From: a virus
Strand: one strand, 5' to 3'
Length of the DNA: 46,114 nt
Virus record (IMG/VR): IMGVR_UViG_3300031707_000033
Location: 1 to 46,114 of that record
This document shows, piece after piece, positions 17,401 through 24,087 of this stretch. Every line of letters begins with the position of its first letter. Position 1 is the stretch's first letter. Under the pieces are notes generated by a model. It was given only the letters and a program-made list of their open reading frames with translations, was not told the DNA's origin and did not search any database. The position numbers and the translations under genes were made by a program.

Positions 17401-19318
17401 GCACTTCAACAGCAAGCTCGGGACTTACTGTCATTAAGTTTACCCGACGGGTCTCAGTGGCGATGTTACACCCATCCCCGTCGTACACTCCTTGTAGCGC
17501 CGCGAGCGCAATATTGTCGGGAGCCTCCAACAGAAATCTTGGCAGCCTCTTACTATGAGCCCCACGCCCGCACACAGTGGTTAAAAACTGACCTAAAAAG
17601 ATGTCATTGATTTCATACCGGGCGCTATTGCCGTTGAAACCCCGAGTAGAATCTCTAAAGCCCAGACGTTTTATAGCCGCGTCTAGGCGGTCCATTAAAT
17701 GGGCTTCTTTGACATGTAATGCTATTGCGGCGCAGTCACCCTTCGGAGTTCCCTCGGCAATATATAGGCCAATTACATACGCCAGATCCTCATCCACCTT
17801 CAGATATCTAGGAATCCGGTCAATGGTATCCTGCTGCGTAAAAGCAGCCCGGGCATTCTTGTAGTCATCAAGGTCCCAGCCCTGCTGCTTAATGAAGTTC
17901 TCCCGACCCCCTCGTTCAAAAGCCTGCAGACCGTTGACCTCCAAGTACTCATAAATATTGGCCGCAGATTGATTCAACCTGCGATATATGAAATTTTCCG
18001 TTACGGCCCGTTCTGGGATGTACTCGGCCAAATCTAGCTCAAGGCTGCCCCAGGTAATTCTCTTACGGGGATATAGAACGTAGTCACCCTTCTGCAAATC
18101 ACCTGCGTTAATCCACTCAGGCTCCCCTACGTTCTCATATCTAGGACCGAGTTTTCTGGCGGCATAAAGGGGATGTTCCCCTGTTACTGTAAATGGGAAA
18201 GCAGATAAAGAAGCAGCCGTTATTTTGTGTACGGAGCTTTTATCTACTGGTCGGTCTCTTACGTCCTCTACTCGTTTCCACAAACCGGTATGTGTCTTTA
18301 CCCAATCGCCCGCATGAACCTCACCTGCTGGCCGGATGCCTTCTCTAGTTTCAACCAGCGTATCTAAAGAGACGCAATAAACATCCGCACTAGATGAGGC
18401 AGACTGTGGAAACAGGATGCGGAGGGGCACAATGTGCTCAATCGCAATGGCTTCTTGAGCCTTGCGGAGTACCTGAAGGTAGAATGTGTCCTTCAAGACC
18501 GGAAGAATCATCGGCATCCCCCAACCACGGTCCTTCTGGGCGATGGTGGGTCGCTGCATATGGTAGATGTTCTGACGGCTGAATAGCAAAGCCTTGTTCT
18601 TCCTCAGAGCTTCAATGAACACTTGAGGGATCTGCTCAATAATATGCCGCTTGGCCATACGAACATCATTGGCCAGGGATGGCGGAATAACATAGTAGTA
18701 ACGATTGTCCCCCGTAGCTTCGTTGTGCTGAATAGTGATGTACTCCGGGTTCCACCGGATGAGCCGAATGTCCCGCGCTGACCGAAGGTAATGATCCTTG
18801 ACTGAAAACTCCCCGTAGTACCGACAGTAGGGGCATTCACCCACAAAAGCGTACTCCCGGAAGATGTACTTCTGCTGGTCTACTTTCACCATCCGGCTAC
18901 ACTGTTTGCATTTCAGCATCTTCTGAAATGGGAAGTACAAGCTGACAAACGCGTTACCGTATGTGTTGTAGTCAAGGCCAGATTCCACTTCGAATTTCTT
19001 GAAGTGGAGAATGTCACTGAAGAACTTACTCCACCGATCGTTGAGATGGTCGCTATCCCCATCAAATACCAAGTCAGTAACCGGGTACTCTGACATCTTG
19101 TAGCAAACGGCATTGATGAGCGGATTGGTCAGGAAATAATACCTGCACCAACGAAGCATCGTCTTGAAGGACGTCGGCAGATATGTATGGGCAATATCGA
19201 AAAAGGGTGAAGGGTACCGGATAGCTCCAAGGGCCTCTCCAGTTATAGAGCGACCACTGTTTCTCGCAAAACGCATAGCCCCCGATGGGCCAAAACTCAG
19301 GGCATCAAGAGTTGGCAT
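14402..19318 (-). CDS. Portal-like protein carrying two inteins
   Basis: The frame is 1638 aa; after removal of inteins (residues 315-745 and 821-1339) about 688 aa remain. The host sequence has portal-like features: an N-terminal wing with FFDIAHTYLP, a long helical stem (GMPMILPVLKDTFYLQVLRK then AQEAIAIEHIVPLRILFPQS), the GMGVPIEFVFGG-x-Y-SGSNVSMRILENHF segment typical of portals, and a Gln/Met/Pro-rich disordered tail. A zinc-ribbon-like pair (CKQC ... CPYC, residues about 135-165) is inserted in the wing. In the family a dodecamer sits at one capsid vertex and passes DNA. Its start overlaps the preceding stop (TAATG). No terminase is in the window, so the call rests on sequence pattern alone. 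Confidence 0.72.
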   Translation of the reverse strand: MPTLDALSFGPSGAMRFARNSGRSITGEALGAIRYPSPFFDIAHTYLPTSFKTMLRWCRYYFLTNPLINAVCYKMSEYPVTDLVFDGDSDHLNDRWSKFFSDILHFKKFEVESGLDYNTYGNAFVSLYFPFQKMLKCKQCSRMVKVDQQKYIFREYAFVGECPYCRYYGEFSVKDHYLRSARDIRLIRWNPEYITIQHNEATGDNRYYYVIPPSLANDVRMAKRHIIEQIPQVFIEALRKNKALLFSRQNIYHMQRPTIAQKDRGWGMPMILPVLKDTFYLQVLRKAQEAIAIEHIVPLRILFPQSASSSADVYCVSLDTLVETREGIRPAGEVHAGDWVKTHTGLWKRVEDVRDRPVDKSSVHKITAASLSAFPFTVTGEHPLYAARKLGPRYENVGEPEWINAGDLQKGDYVLYPRKRITWGSLELDLAEYIPERAVTENFIYRRLNQSAANIYEYLEVNGLQAFERGGRENFIKQQGWDLDDYKNARAAFTQQDTIDRIPRYLKVDEDLAYVIGLYIAEGTPKGDCAAIALHVKEAHLMDRLDAAIKRLGFRDSTRGFNGNSARYEINDIFLGQFLTTVCGRGAHSKRLPRFLLEAPDNIALAALQGVYDGDGCNIATETRRVNLMTVSPELAVEVRQLLLSFGFIAGVQQRIPREDEISKLPIYHVNVNGKQAEDLAVLLGWDPAKVERRIDTHSQCGFFRGDYVYLRVNSIETVTNVETVRGLQIEGDKSFCVVGVATHNSTVNLTQWRDKIENELIRWRLDNNYIPILPVPIGSETLGGDGKALMLAQEYRQWAEHIIAGMGVPIEFVFGGMQYCKKIDSYLFSSKGLVQLKDLIPTAHGTTAGSSEVSVATRIGTQRIEAAHNTGTKKNSLIRTKLGLDSESSYDHRFLVLSKDISMVWKKTSEIIAGDFIAVRAGMNLWPSETPSVPQKAFEQIEEWRQSQKLVRTAERFPVPQLSKELTLGIARLLGYLISEGTCGETSLAFTQKCQEVMDDFLNTVENVFGYRPTKWDSGFGCTTTEIGRRPAVLLLQAMGAIGDSYNKVVPWCVRQAPKHLVAEFLRAYFEGDGSVSTSNTGKQMVSCGSKSEELLKQIQLLLLNMGIVSSRYFNPTSEMWQLQIRSEYIDVFAKEIGFVSTIKQEYLKNRTPVGKTHVGERIPYLKEALDQVRQKYFTGKQSWSFEPINVQLDKEEYTVQEVADILERDFTTVHYHIKQGRLKVGRTLPGVSGRFGTDLILREDLQAFLQHYGRGVHKVIPGRSADGMTYSRLSDTDLSFLREKEPELAKRIELLAEAHYIWDEVQEVELFDFEVPMGDLTIDTDHSYVADGLVTHNSGSNVSMRILENHFLDVKTQRKQLVTDFIMPNVSAFMGWDSVPCHYKRFKMADDLQRSAFYMQLNQAGKISDKSLLEDTDWDSRKEAEGIERERKMVLEGQRNQALSQASIQGEAQLIMAKYQMRGQKLMTEMTPEAAGQGMPAAEPMPGMGQPGLASPAAEGQMMNTQSEMMNRSGQIPGMEIPPIQPMEEGPVEQAGVNQGAGGSPPAMGEVQSQLPENPSFGLDLQSVASQVVKWLNKLPDHEKNHELVKMQVNNPQLYSLVLVLLQQATGAERSSAATPAPPQRVPRRGPEAQSS
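15302..16858 (-). mobile_element. Intein 2 of the portal gene (519 aa), LAGLIDADG type with helix-turn-helix insert
   Basis: It starts CKKIDSYLFSSKG after FGGMQY and ends LVTHN before SGSNVS. LAGLIDADG helices are IARLLGYLISEGTCG and FLRAYFEGDGSVS. Near the C-terminal end, before the final splicing block, is a MerR/excisionase-like helix-turn-helix (EEYTVQEVADILERDFTTVH, then YHIKQGRLKVG and LREDLQAFL). This DNA-binding insert is unusual in size and type and explains the length of the intein. It may help the endonuclease recognise its target. Confidence 0.88.
17084..18376 (-). mobile_element. Intein 1 of the portal gene (431 aa), LAGLIDADG type
   Basis: It starts CVSLDTLVETREG after SSSADVY and ends GVATHN before STVNLTQW. 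Block B reads VTGEHPLYA. Two endonuclease helices are visible (YVIGLYIAEGTPKG and ALQGVYDGDGCN). Removal joins SSADVY to STVNLTQWRDKIENEL within the predicted portal stem/wing region. All splicing residues (Cys1, block B His, terminal His-Asn, Ser+1) are present, so it should be active in splicing. Confidence 0.9.
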
Positions 19319-19968
19319 TATCCATAGTACCTTTGAATGTTCTCGAGCTGTTCTTCAGCCTCAGTTGGTCCAGGGGCATTTACAGCTGTGCCCAAAGTTG
19401 ATCCACCACGAAGACGGTCAATGATTCGACCCATCTTTCCACCAGCATACTGACCCGCCATCATCAGCGCCATACCTGGGAGAAATTTTTTGCTCGCCAT
19501 TCCAGTCAGAAATCCCCCGGTACCCCCTACTTCGCCAAGTAATTTTTCAGCCGCTCCACCTTCACCAGTGGGGGTCGCGGGTTCCTTAGTTGCCTGATAC
19601 GCTTCATGTAGTCCTGGAGCTGCAAATCCTACAGTCATGGATTTCATACCTACAGGCAGGTACTTGGTGATCTTACCCTCACCCATCCATTTGGAGTCTT
19701 TCCAACCCTTCTTCATAGATTTAAGGGGATGGGCCATCATTTGCAACGTCTCTCGGCCAGCCTCTGGAATTCCCGTGATGGATTTCCCTATATCCCCGAG
19801 ACCGCCAGATATAGTACGCCCAAGACCACCCAATCCTTGCACTGAGAGACGCCCAAGCCTACCCAGATTTGGTATGGCCGCTTCTTTACGAAGCTCGGAA
19901 AGCCTCTCTAGAAATTCTACCTCATCCTGGAATGAGTAGAGTGCCTGGTCGCTCAGGAGGTTACCCAT
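19318..19968 (-). CDS. Glycine-rich virion-block protein, 216 aa
   Basis: No family is recognised. The N-terminus is helical and charged; residues about 35-65 are a Gly-rich repeat (GRLGRLSVQGLGGLGRTISG, then GLGDIGKSITGIP). A hydrophobic Gly/Met segment follows at about residues 150-185 (GGTGGFLTGMASKKFLPGMA, then LMMAGQYAGGKMG). Such glycine-zipper segments suggest membrane contact or tight helix packing. It overlaps the upstream 290-aa gene by 16 nt, and its stop overlaps the portal start (TAATG), so it is probably co-translated with the portal and may be a head or ejection component. Confidence 0.75.
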   Translation of the reverse strand: MGNLLSDQALYSFQDEVEFLERLSELRKEAAIPNLGRLGRLSVQGLGGLGRTISGGLGDIGKSITGIPEAGRETLQMMAHPLKSMKKGWKDSKWMGEGKITKYLPVGMKSMTVGFAAPGLHEAYQATKEPATPTGEGGAAEKLLGEVGGTGGFLTGMASKKFLPGMALMMAGQYAGGKMGRIIDRLRGGSTLGTAVNAPGPTEAEEQLENIQRYYG

Positions 19969-20825
19969 GACTTCAATTCCTCCAATTGGTCAACCAACTG
20001 ACGCCGCCGAAGGTCCATGTACTCCGAAGCTACTACGAGCTTCACTGTTTGGATATCTGCATTCGACGTATCACTGAAGGTCACTTTTTGATGACCCTTT
20101 TCCATAACTTCCTTGAATCTCTTCTCTACTTCCGCAGGGTCACGCTCCAGGTATTTCTCCACCTGGCTGCCAGCACTCTCCGGTAATCGAGGATTAGGCT
20201 TAAAGTTCAAAGGATGTTCATCTGTGAAACGCCCACAACAGAAATCGCACTTTCCATCCAGGTCATCCAAGTCAATGTTCCCACACACCTTACACCGATA
20301 CATGGGCTGAGAGAGGATTTTCTGTGCAAAGTCAATCGGGGGTGGAAGATAGGTAATACAGTCGTCGAGGGCACAAGCCGCGATATAGCGGTGTATCTCA
20401 TCCCCGTATTCCTCGTTACGGATTTGATTGGCGATGTCAACTCCAGCCATGAGTTGGGACATCCTGCATCTTTGGGAGATATCGAACCGCGGAACATTGT
20501 TATTCAAGGCTTGAATGATCTTCTCAAAGATGTGCCACTCTTTCCAATAGCCGACAGTATTGGTCAACACGCGGATAGCCTGAATCTTCTGCCAATTGTG
20601 TTCACTGATAGACGTGGCTTTGAAGGTCAGAATAATCTCTCCATGGAGAGTTTCGGGCTCCCACTCAAACCAGTCGACCCCGAACTTTTCCATGAGTACA
20701 AACATGATCGCCACCGGATGGGCATCATGATAGCTGAAGAACCGGACGATAGGCTCTTCTGAAGCCAGTACAGGAGGCGGGGTCTTTGTAGGGTTGAGTC
20801 CCCACTTTTGAGAAGAATCTACCAC
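19953..20825 (-). CDS. Zinc-ribbon protein of the virion block, 290 aa, GTG start
   Basis: The start is GTG 20825, 9 nt after the stop of the 724-aa gene, with only a weak ribosome-binding site. The first 170 residues are mixed alpha/beta and rich in Trp and His (HDAHPVAIMF, DWFEWEPETLHGEIILTF). A zinc ribbon, CKVC-x13-CDFCC, is at about residues 183-202, followed by a Pro-rich linker (FKPNPRLPESAG) and a charged coiled-coil-like C-terminus (EKYLERDPAEVEKRFKEVME). I do not recognise a family. Operon position between the 724-aa protein and the portal suggests a structural or packaging role. Confidence 0.75.
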   Translation of the reverse strand: MVDSSQKWGLNPTKTPPPVLASEEPIVRFFSYHDAHPVAIMFVLMEKFGVDWFEWEPETLHGEIILTFKATSISEHNWQKIQAIRVLTNTVGYWKEWHIFEKIIQALNNNVPRFDISQRCRMSQLMAGVDIANQIRNEEYGDEIHRYIAACALDDCITYLPPPIDFAQKILSQPMYRCKVCGNIDLDDLDGKCDFCCGRFTDEHPLNFKPNPRLPESAGSQVEKYLERDPAEVEKRFKEVMEKGHQKVTFSDTSNADIQTVKLVVASEYMDLRRRQLVDQLEELKSWVTS

Positions 20826-20833
20826 TCGTAAGC

Positions 20834-23008
20834 CTATACGCTAATACCGCGCTCACCCGACATACCGTCGCTCTCGGCATCCGAGGCCATACGAGCAATA
20901 AGACGCTTTTGGGGGTCGGGCATCGAGTTGAAGATTCCAATTGGGTCTTTTCTGAATTCGTTGCCCACCGTGTAGGTGAACTTCTGGATGATAAGGTCCA
21001 GGCGGTTCTCTGCCAAGTTGGTAAGAGCATCCTCTGTTACAATATCCGCACCACTCTCCCACACTACTTTCGCGGCGGCCTTACCAAAGGTAGATGCCCA
21101 GGGATCAGGAACAATATGATCCCAACCTTTATCGAGGCCTTCGTTGATGTCGAAGCGCTTCAGGCATTCCGAATAGATCTCTGGGTAGATCGAGGCTTTC
21201 TTCTTAAACAGCTCGTCTAGGAACTCCCGGGCGTTGCTCTTAGGAGCACAAGCCACCTTACGCATGTCGATGGCGTCCCGTAGGGTGTTCTCATCTGCGT
21301 AATGAGTAGACCCAAGGTTCGCAATCTCTATTGCAACGGGATAACCCATTGTGAACGCTTTTGCGGCTAGCTTAACCGCAAACTGCCGACGAATTTCCGG
21401 TTGGATTTTGACACTGTTCTCGAGGAAATAGTCTTCGGCCTTCTTGACCATATCCCAAGTGTGAATTGGGTACTTCCGAGTCCCATCTTCCATAACGACG
21501 GCGTAATCTTCGTCTTTCATTGGTTTGGCTACCTTTACAATTTGTTTCGGGCGCTGCCCAGTCACATCGACCACCGAAGAGATCTTCTGGGCCTCTTCAT
21601 CTGCAGTCAGGGACTTCAACGCTCTGACTCCAGTATTTCCCGCCAAACCGCCCGCTGCTATCGAGGGTACTGCCAGACCCGCAGTTGCAACGCGGGCGGC
21701 TCTACTCATCTTCTTTTCTGCGTTTTCCAAGGCTGCTACCGATGGTTTGCCCTTTATTTTTATCCTCGGAGAGACACTCTTTGCATATTCCGAAAGCTTT
21801 TTACTGACGGGTCCTCGAAGAGCATTTCTGGCTAGGGTCGACCCACCAGCTCCAGCTGCTCCACCAAGTAGCGCACCCTCCAATCGATGCCCTTCTCCAG
21901 CAGCCGCGCCACCACCGGCAGCACCCGCCAAAGTACCGCCAACCGGGATGATGTACTTTCCAACACCGGCCGCCTTCGTCAAGGTCGCTGGAGGAAGTAA
22001 ACCGTGATGTAAGCATGCTGCCAACAGATTGGATGCTGCTACCTTCTGCGCGGTCTCAGGAAGCTTGTCTCCATGTTCCATAAAGTAAATCACAGACATG
22101 GTCGTCGTACCGGGGTCCACGCAGGCATACTTCCGAAAAACATAACCCCGGTCGACCATGATGAGGGCGAAGTCCTCATTCGCTAGTTTCTCCTTAGGGA
22201 GAACCGACGCTTCCTTGATGATCTCAGGAACTTTGTCCAACGTAGGGAACTTACCTTTCAAGGTCATGCCCTCATCGTCGTACCAATCAATCGTTACTCC
22301 TGCGTATTTGTGGCCTTCCATTGAGGACTCCTTACCAAATTGCATTGACCCGGTCATTCCAGGATCACCAAAAGTACCTTCGTTGTTTGTCGTTTTCCTA
22401 GGGGATTCCCAGTCTCGCAAAGTACCACCCCCAATAATGCCCCCTAGAATAGCACCACCAGCGGCAGGGAGAAGAGAATGTTCTGGGAGCAGTCTCCCCC
22501 AGGATGCTCCTGCTGCCGCTCCTAATAGGCCCCCGATAGCACCTCTCACAGCCCCATGAGCTCTTTCCCCCTCAGGAGCTGTAGCTGCACCAGATAATGA
22601 CCCCAAAGCAGCTGCAGCACTGAGACTCCGAGAAAGGTCAGCAGCACTATCGGCAAGCTGTTCGACTCCATGCTCAACTACTGTAGTCACAGTCTTAGGA
22701 ATTTCTTTTTGGATCTTCCTCAAGGCTGGGAAAATCTTCTCTTCAAAAAGGGGCTCAATCCTTTTTTCAGCACCCCGAACAACTGACTCGCCTATGTTAT
22801 TTCCGATTTCCGGAATATGCCGTTCGAAGGCCGGTCCAAGCTTTTTACCAGCCGACTCAATCGCGGATTCCGTGGCACTAGAAATTACCTGGTTCAGCCC
22901 TTTACTTACAGACGGTTTCTTAACGGCTTTCTCGACGCTTTTTCCCGCCCAATCAAAAAGTCTACTCTTTAAGAAATTGGGTAGCCCGATAGCTTGTTTT
23001 TCAGTCAT
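20834..23008 (-). CDS. Large glycine-zipper virion-type protein, 724 aa
   Basis: The N-terminal 100 residues are basic and amphipathic (KSVEKAVKKPSVSKGLNQVI, ETAIPK-like helices). Two Gly/Ala-rich hydrophobic segments follow: residues about 135-205 (AAALGSLSGAATAPEGERAH, GGLLGAAAGASWG, GGAILGGIIGGG) and about 345-395 (GGTLAGAAGGGAAAGEG, LLGGAAGAGGSTLARNALRG). These look like glycine zippers that pack in membranes, as in DNA-ejection or pore-forming proteins. The C-terminal third is helical and soluble. ATG 23008 is the first base after a solitary CRISPR repeat; only a weak GGA lies upstream, so initiation may depend on the structure of that repeat. An internal virion or ejection role is inference. 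Confidence 0.78.
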   Translation of the reverse strand: MTEKQAIGLPNFLKSRLFDWAGKSVEKAVKKPSVSKGLNQVISSATESAIESAGKKLGPAFERHIPEIGNNIGESVVRGAEKRIEPLFEEKIFPALRKIQKEIPKTVTTVVEHGVEQLADSAADLSRSLSAAAALGSLSGAATAPEGERAHGAVRGAIGGLLGAAAGASWGRLLPEHSLLPAAGGAILGGIIGGGTLRDWESPRKTTNNEGTFGDPGMTGSMQFGKESSMEGHKYAGVTIDWYDDEGMTLKGKFPTLDKVPEIIKEASVLPKEKLANEDFALIMVDRGYVFRKYACVDPGTTTMSVIYFMEHGDKLPETAQKVAASNLLAACLHHGLLPPATLTKAAGVGKYIIPVGGTLAGAAGGGAAAGEGHRLEGALLGGAAGAGGSTLARNALRGPVSKKLSEYAKSVSPRIKIKGKPSVAALENAEKKMSRAARVATAGLAVPSIAAGGLAGNTGVRALKSLTADEEAQKISSVVDVTGQRPKQIVKVAKPMKDEDYAVVMEDGTRKYPIHTWDMVKKAEDYFLENSVKIQPEIRRQFAVKLAAKAFTMGYPVAIEIANLGSTHYADENTLRDAIDMRKVACAPKSNAREFLDELFKKKASIYPEIYSECLKRFDINEGLDKGWDHIVPDPWASTFGKAAAKVVWESGADIVTEDALTNLAENRLDLIIQKFTYTVGNEFRKDPIGIFNSMPDPQKRLIARMASDAESDGMSGERGISV

Positions 23009-23038
23009 GTTTCAATCCACGCCCGCGCGACGGGCGAC
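23009..23038 (-). CRISPR. Solitary type I-C-like CRISPR repeat (30 nt) abutting a start codon
   Basis: On the minus strand the segment begins GTCGC, contains the hairpin GCCCG-TCGCG-CGGGC, and ends GCGTGGATTGAAAC. These ends match the known type I-C repeat pattern, whose usual length is 32 nt; here the stem is 2 nt shorter. The next base is the A of ATG for the 724-aa gene. No second repeat, spacer array or cas1/2/3/5/7/8 gene is visible. A candidate promoter ends about 18 nt before the repeat would be transcribed, so it would be part of that mRNA leader. Solitary repeats in phages are known to act as RNA-based anti-CRISPRs by capturing Cas proteins; a role in controlling the downstream gene is a further possibility. 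Confidence 0.88.
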
Positions 23039-23062
23039 ACAATAAAGGGCTCCAGACGGTTG

Positions 23063-23092
23063 ACCGTACGCCCCAAGATGGCCGTTGGTCAA
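23063..23092 (-). promoter_or_regulatory. Candidate promoter reading into the solitary CRISPR repeat
   Basis: Reading leftwards, TTGACC (23092-23087) is followed after 18 nt by TACGGT (23068-23063). The -35 is identical in sequence and spacing to the candidate promoter of the RNA polymerase gene; the -10 matches only 3 of 6. Initiation near 23056 would place the CRISPR repeat about 18 nt from the 5' end of the transcript. Confidence 0.4.
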
Positions 23093-23164
23093 GGCGAAAT
23101 TCCCGGGATTTATTAGGGATAAGAACTTTGAACTAAGGTCCCAAAACCTAACTGGAGGTAATCT

Positions 23165-23665
23165 ATGCCGATTTCCCAAAGGCAGATCGTACAAGAGTGT
23201 TTCGACGGTGACCGCGAACGAAACTGTACCTACTGCCCTGCACATCATTCGAAGACAGGTATTTGCTGCTTCGGATGCAAATTTGAATATGATGACCCTC
23301 AATGTCATTCATGCCCTCATGTCAGTCACTGCGAACCAGAGGCAGCTAGGTATACAGGTCAAAGTCCCTATTATGGTCCTTCTGCACAACCTAGTCCGCC
23401 ACGACGAATTACCATCAACCGACCTTCTACTACAACAGGTTTCGCACCAACTCCACAAACAAGAGCTACCGTACCAGTGTACGGCCAAGGACACCCGGTT
23501 AGAAGAGACGGAAGTATCATTGTTCCACAGGTACGAACAGCGAGACCTATACTGTTTCCAGAGGATTCATTTTGGAGGATGATGAGTTTGAATGCTGCTT
23601 GGGGAGCGGTAGAAGGGGCGTTAGAAATGCTGCTCGGGTTCTTCCGGCAGCGTAGACCGGAGTAG
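23165..23665 (+). CDS. Cys-rich zinc-binding protein with hydrophobic C-terminus, 166 aa
   Basis: First gene of the long plus-strand arm, with GGAGG 6 nt before the ATG. The N-terminal 60 residues hold eight cysteines plus histidines (C21-x2-C24-PAHH, CC-x2-C at 34-38, C47-x2-C50 and C56), enough for two zinc sites. A Pro/Thr/Arg-rich unstructured linker (residues about 60-120) follows. The C-terminus (SLNAAWGAVEGALEMLLGFF) is an amphipathic or hydrophobic helix with a basic end, perhaps membrane- or protein-contacting. The family is unknown. Early position suggests a host-takeover or regulatory role, but that is inference. Confidence 0.72.
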   Translation: MPISQRQIVQECFDGDRERNCTYCPAHHSKTGICCFGCKFEYDDPQCHSCPHVSHCEPEAARYTGQSPYYGPSAQPSPPRRITINRPSTTTGFAPTPQTRATVPVYGQGHPVRRDGSIIVPQVRTARPILFPEDSFWRMMSLNAAWGAVEGALEMLLGFFRQRRPE

Positions 23666-23673
23666 AAACTGGT

Positions 23674-24087
23674 ATGGAACAACCATTCCATGAGGCAATA
23701 AGGAAAGCCCGGTTTGAATCTCAGTACCCAAGATTATGCGACTTCGTAAGGGTTTCTAGGGTCAGCCACGATACTTACGTGCAATATGAGAGTGGACTAA
23801 GGTTACCCAAATTGCAGTCTCTGAACCGCATCATCCTGCACTCTGGAATATCGGAACAGACAGCCAAAAAACTCAGAGAGATCCACGCCATTTCATTGGC
23901 CAGAAGGTTGGGAGTTGAGATGCGGCAACTCCCGCCTGGCTTAAAAGCGTCAGAGCTAGCAGAGAAGATCCAACGGGAGGTCGAATACGAATTGAAAAGA
24001 GTGGGAACCTTTATTACAAGGAACACCAGTAGGGTTTGTGCTCGACGTATCGAAATACTGCTGAAAGACGCATTGAGGATCCCATGA
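23674..24087 (+). CDS. XRE/Cro-type helix-turn-helix protein, 137 aa
   Basis: Residues about 8-60 fit the Cro/C1 helix-turn-helix pattern: a first helix (EAIRKARFESQ), the recognition region (VRVSRVSHDTYVQYESGLRL), then PKLQSLNRI, matching the usual YESGxRxP signature. The C-terminal half is a charged helical region. Such proteins bind operators as dimers, so this is a candidate regulator of early genes or of the divergent promoter region 160-660 bp upstream. Its stop overlaps the helicase start (ATGA), so the two are co-translated. Confidence 0.75.
   Translation: MEQPFHEAIRKARFESQYPRLCDFVRVSRVSHDTYVQYESGLRLPKLQSLNRIILHSGISEQTAKKLREIHAISLARRLGVEMRQLPPGLKASELAEKIQREVEYELKRVGTFITRNTSRVCARRIEILLKDALRIP

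Noticed and set aside
20214-20762. A 182-codon plus-strand frame
   Set aside because: It is antisense to the 290-aa minus-strand gene and has no supporting start signal or motif.
23009-23164. A full CRISPR array in the divergent region
   Set aside because: Only one repeat is present; no second copy or spacer-like spacing was found in the region or noticed elsewhere in the window.
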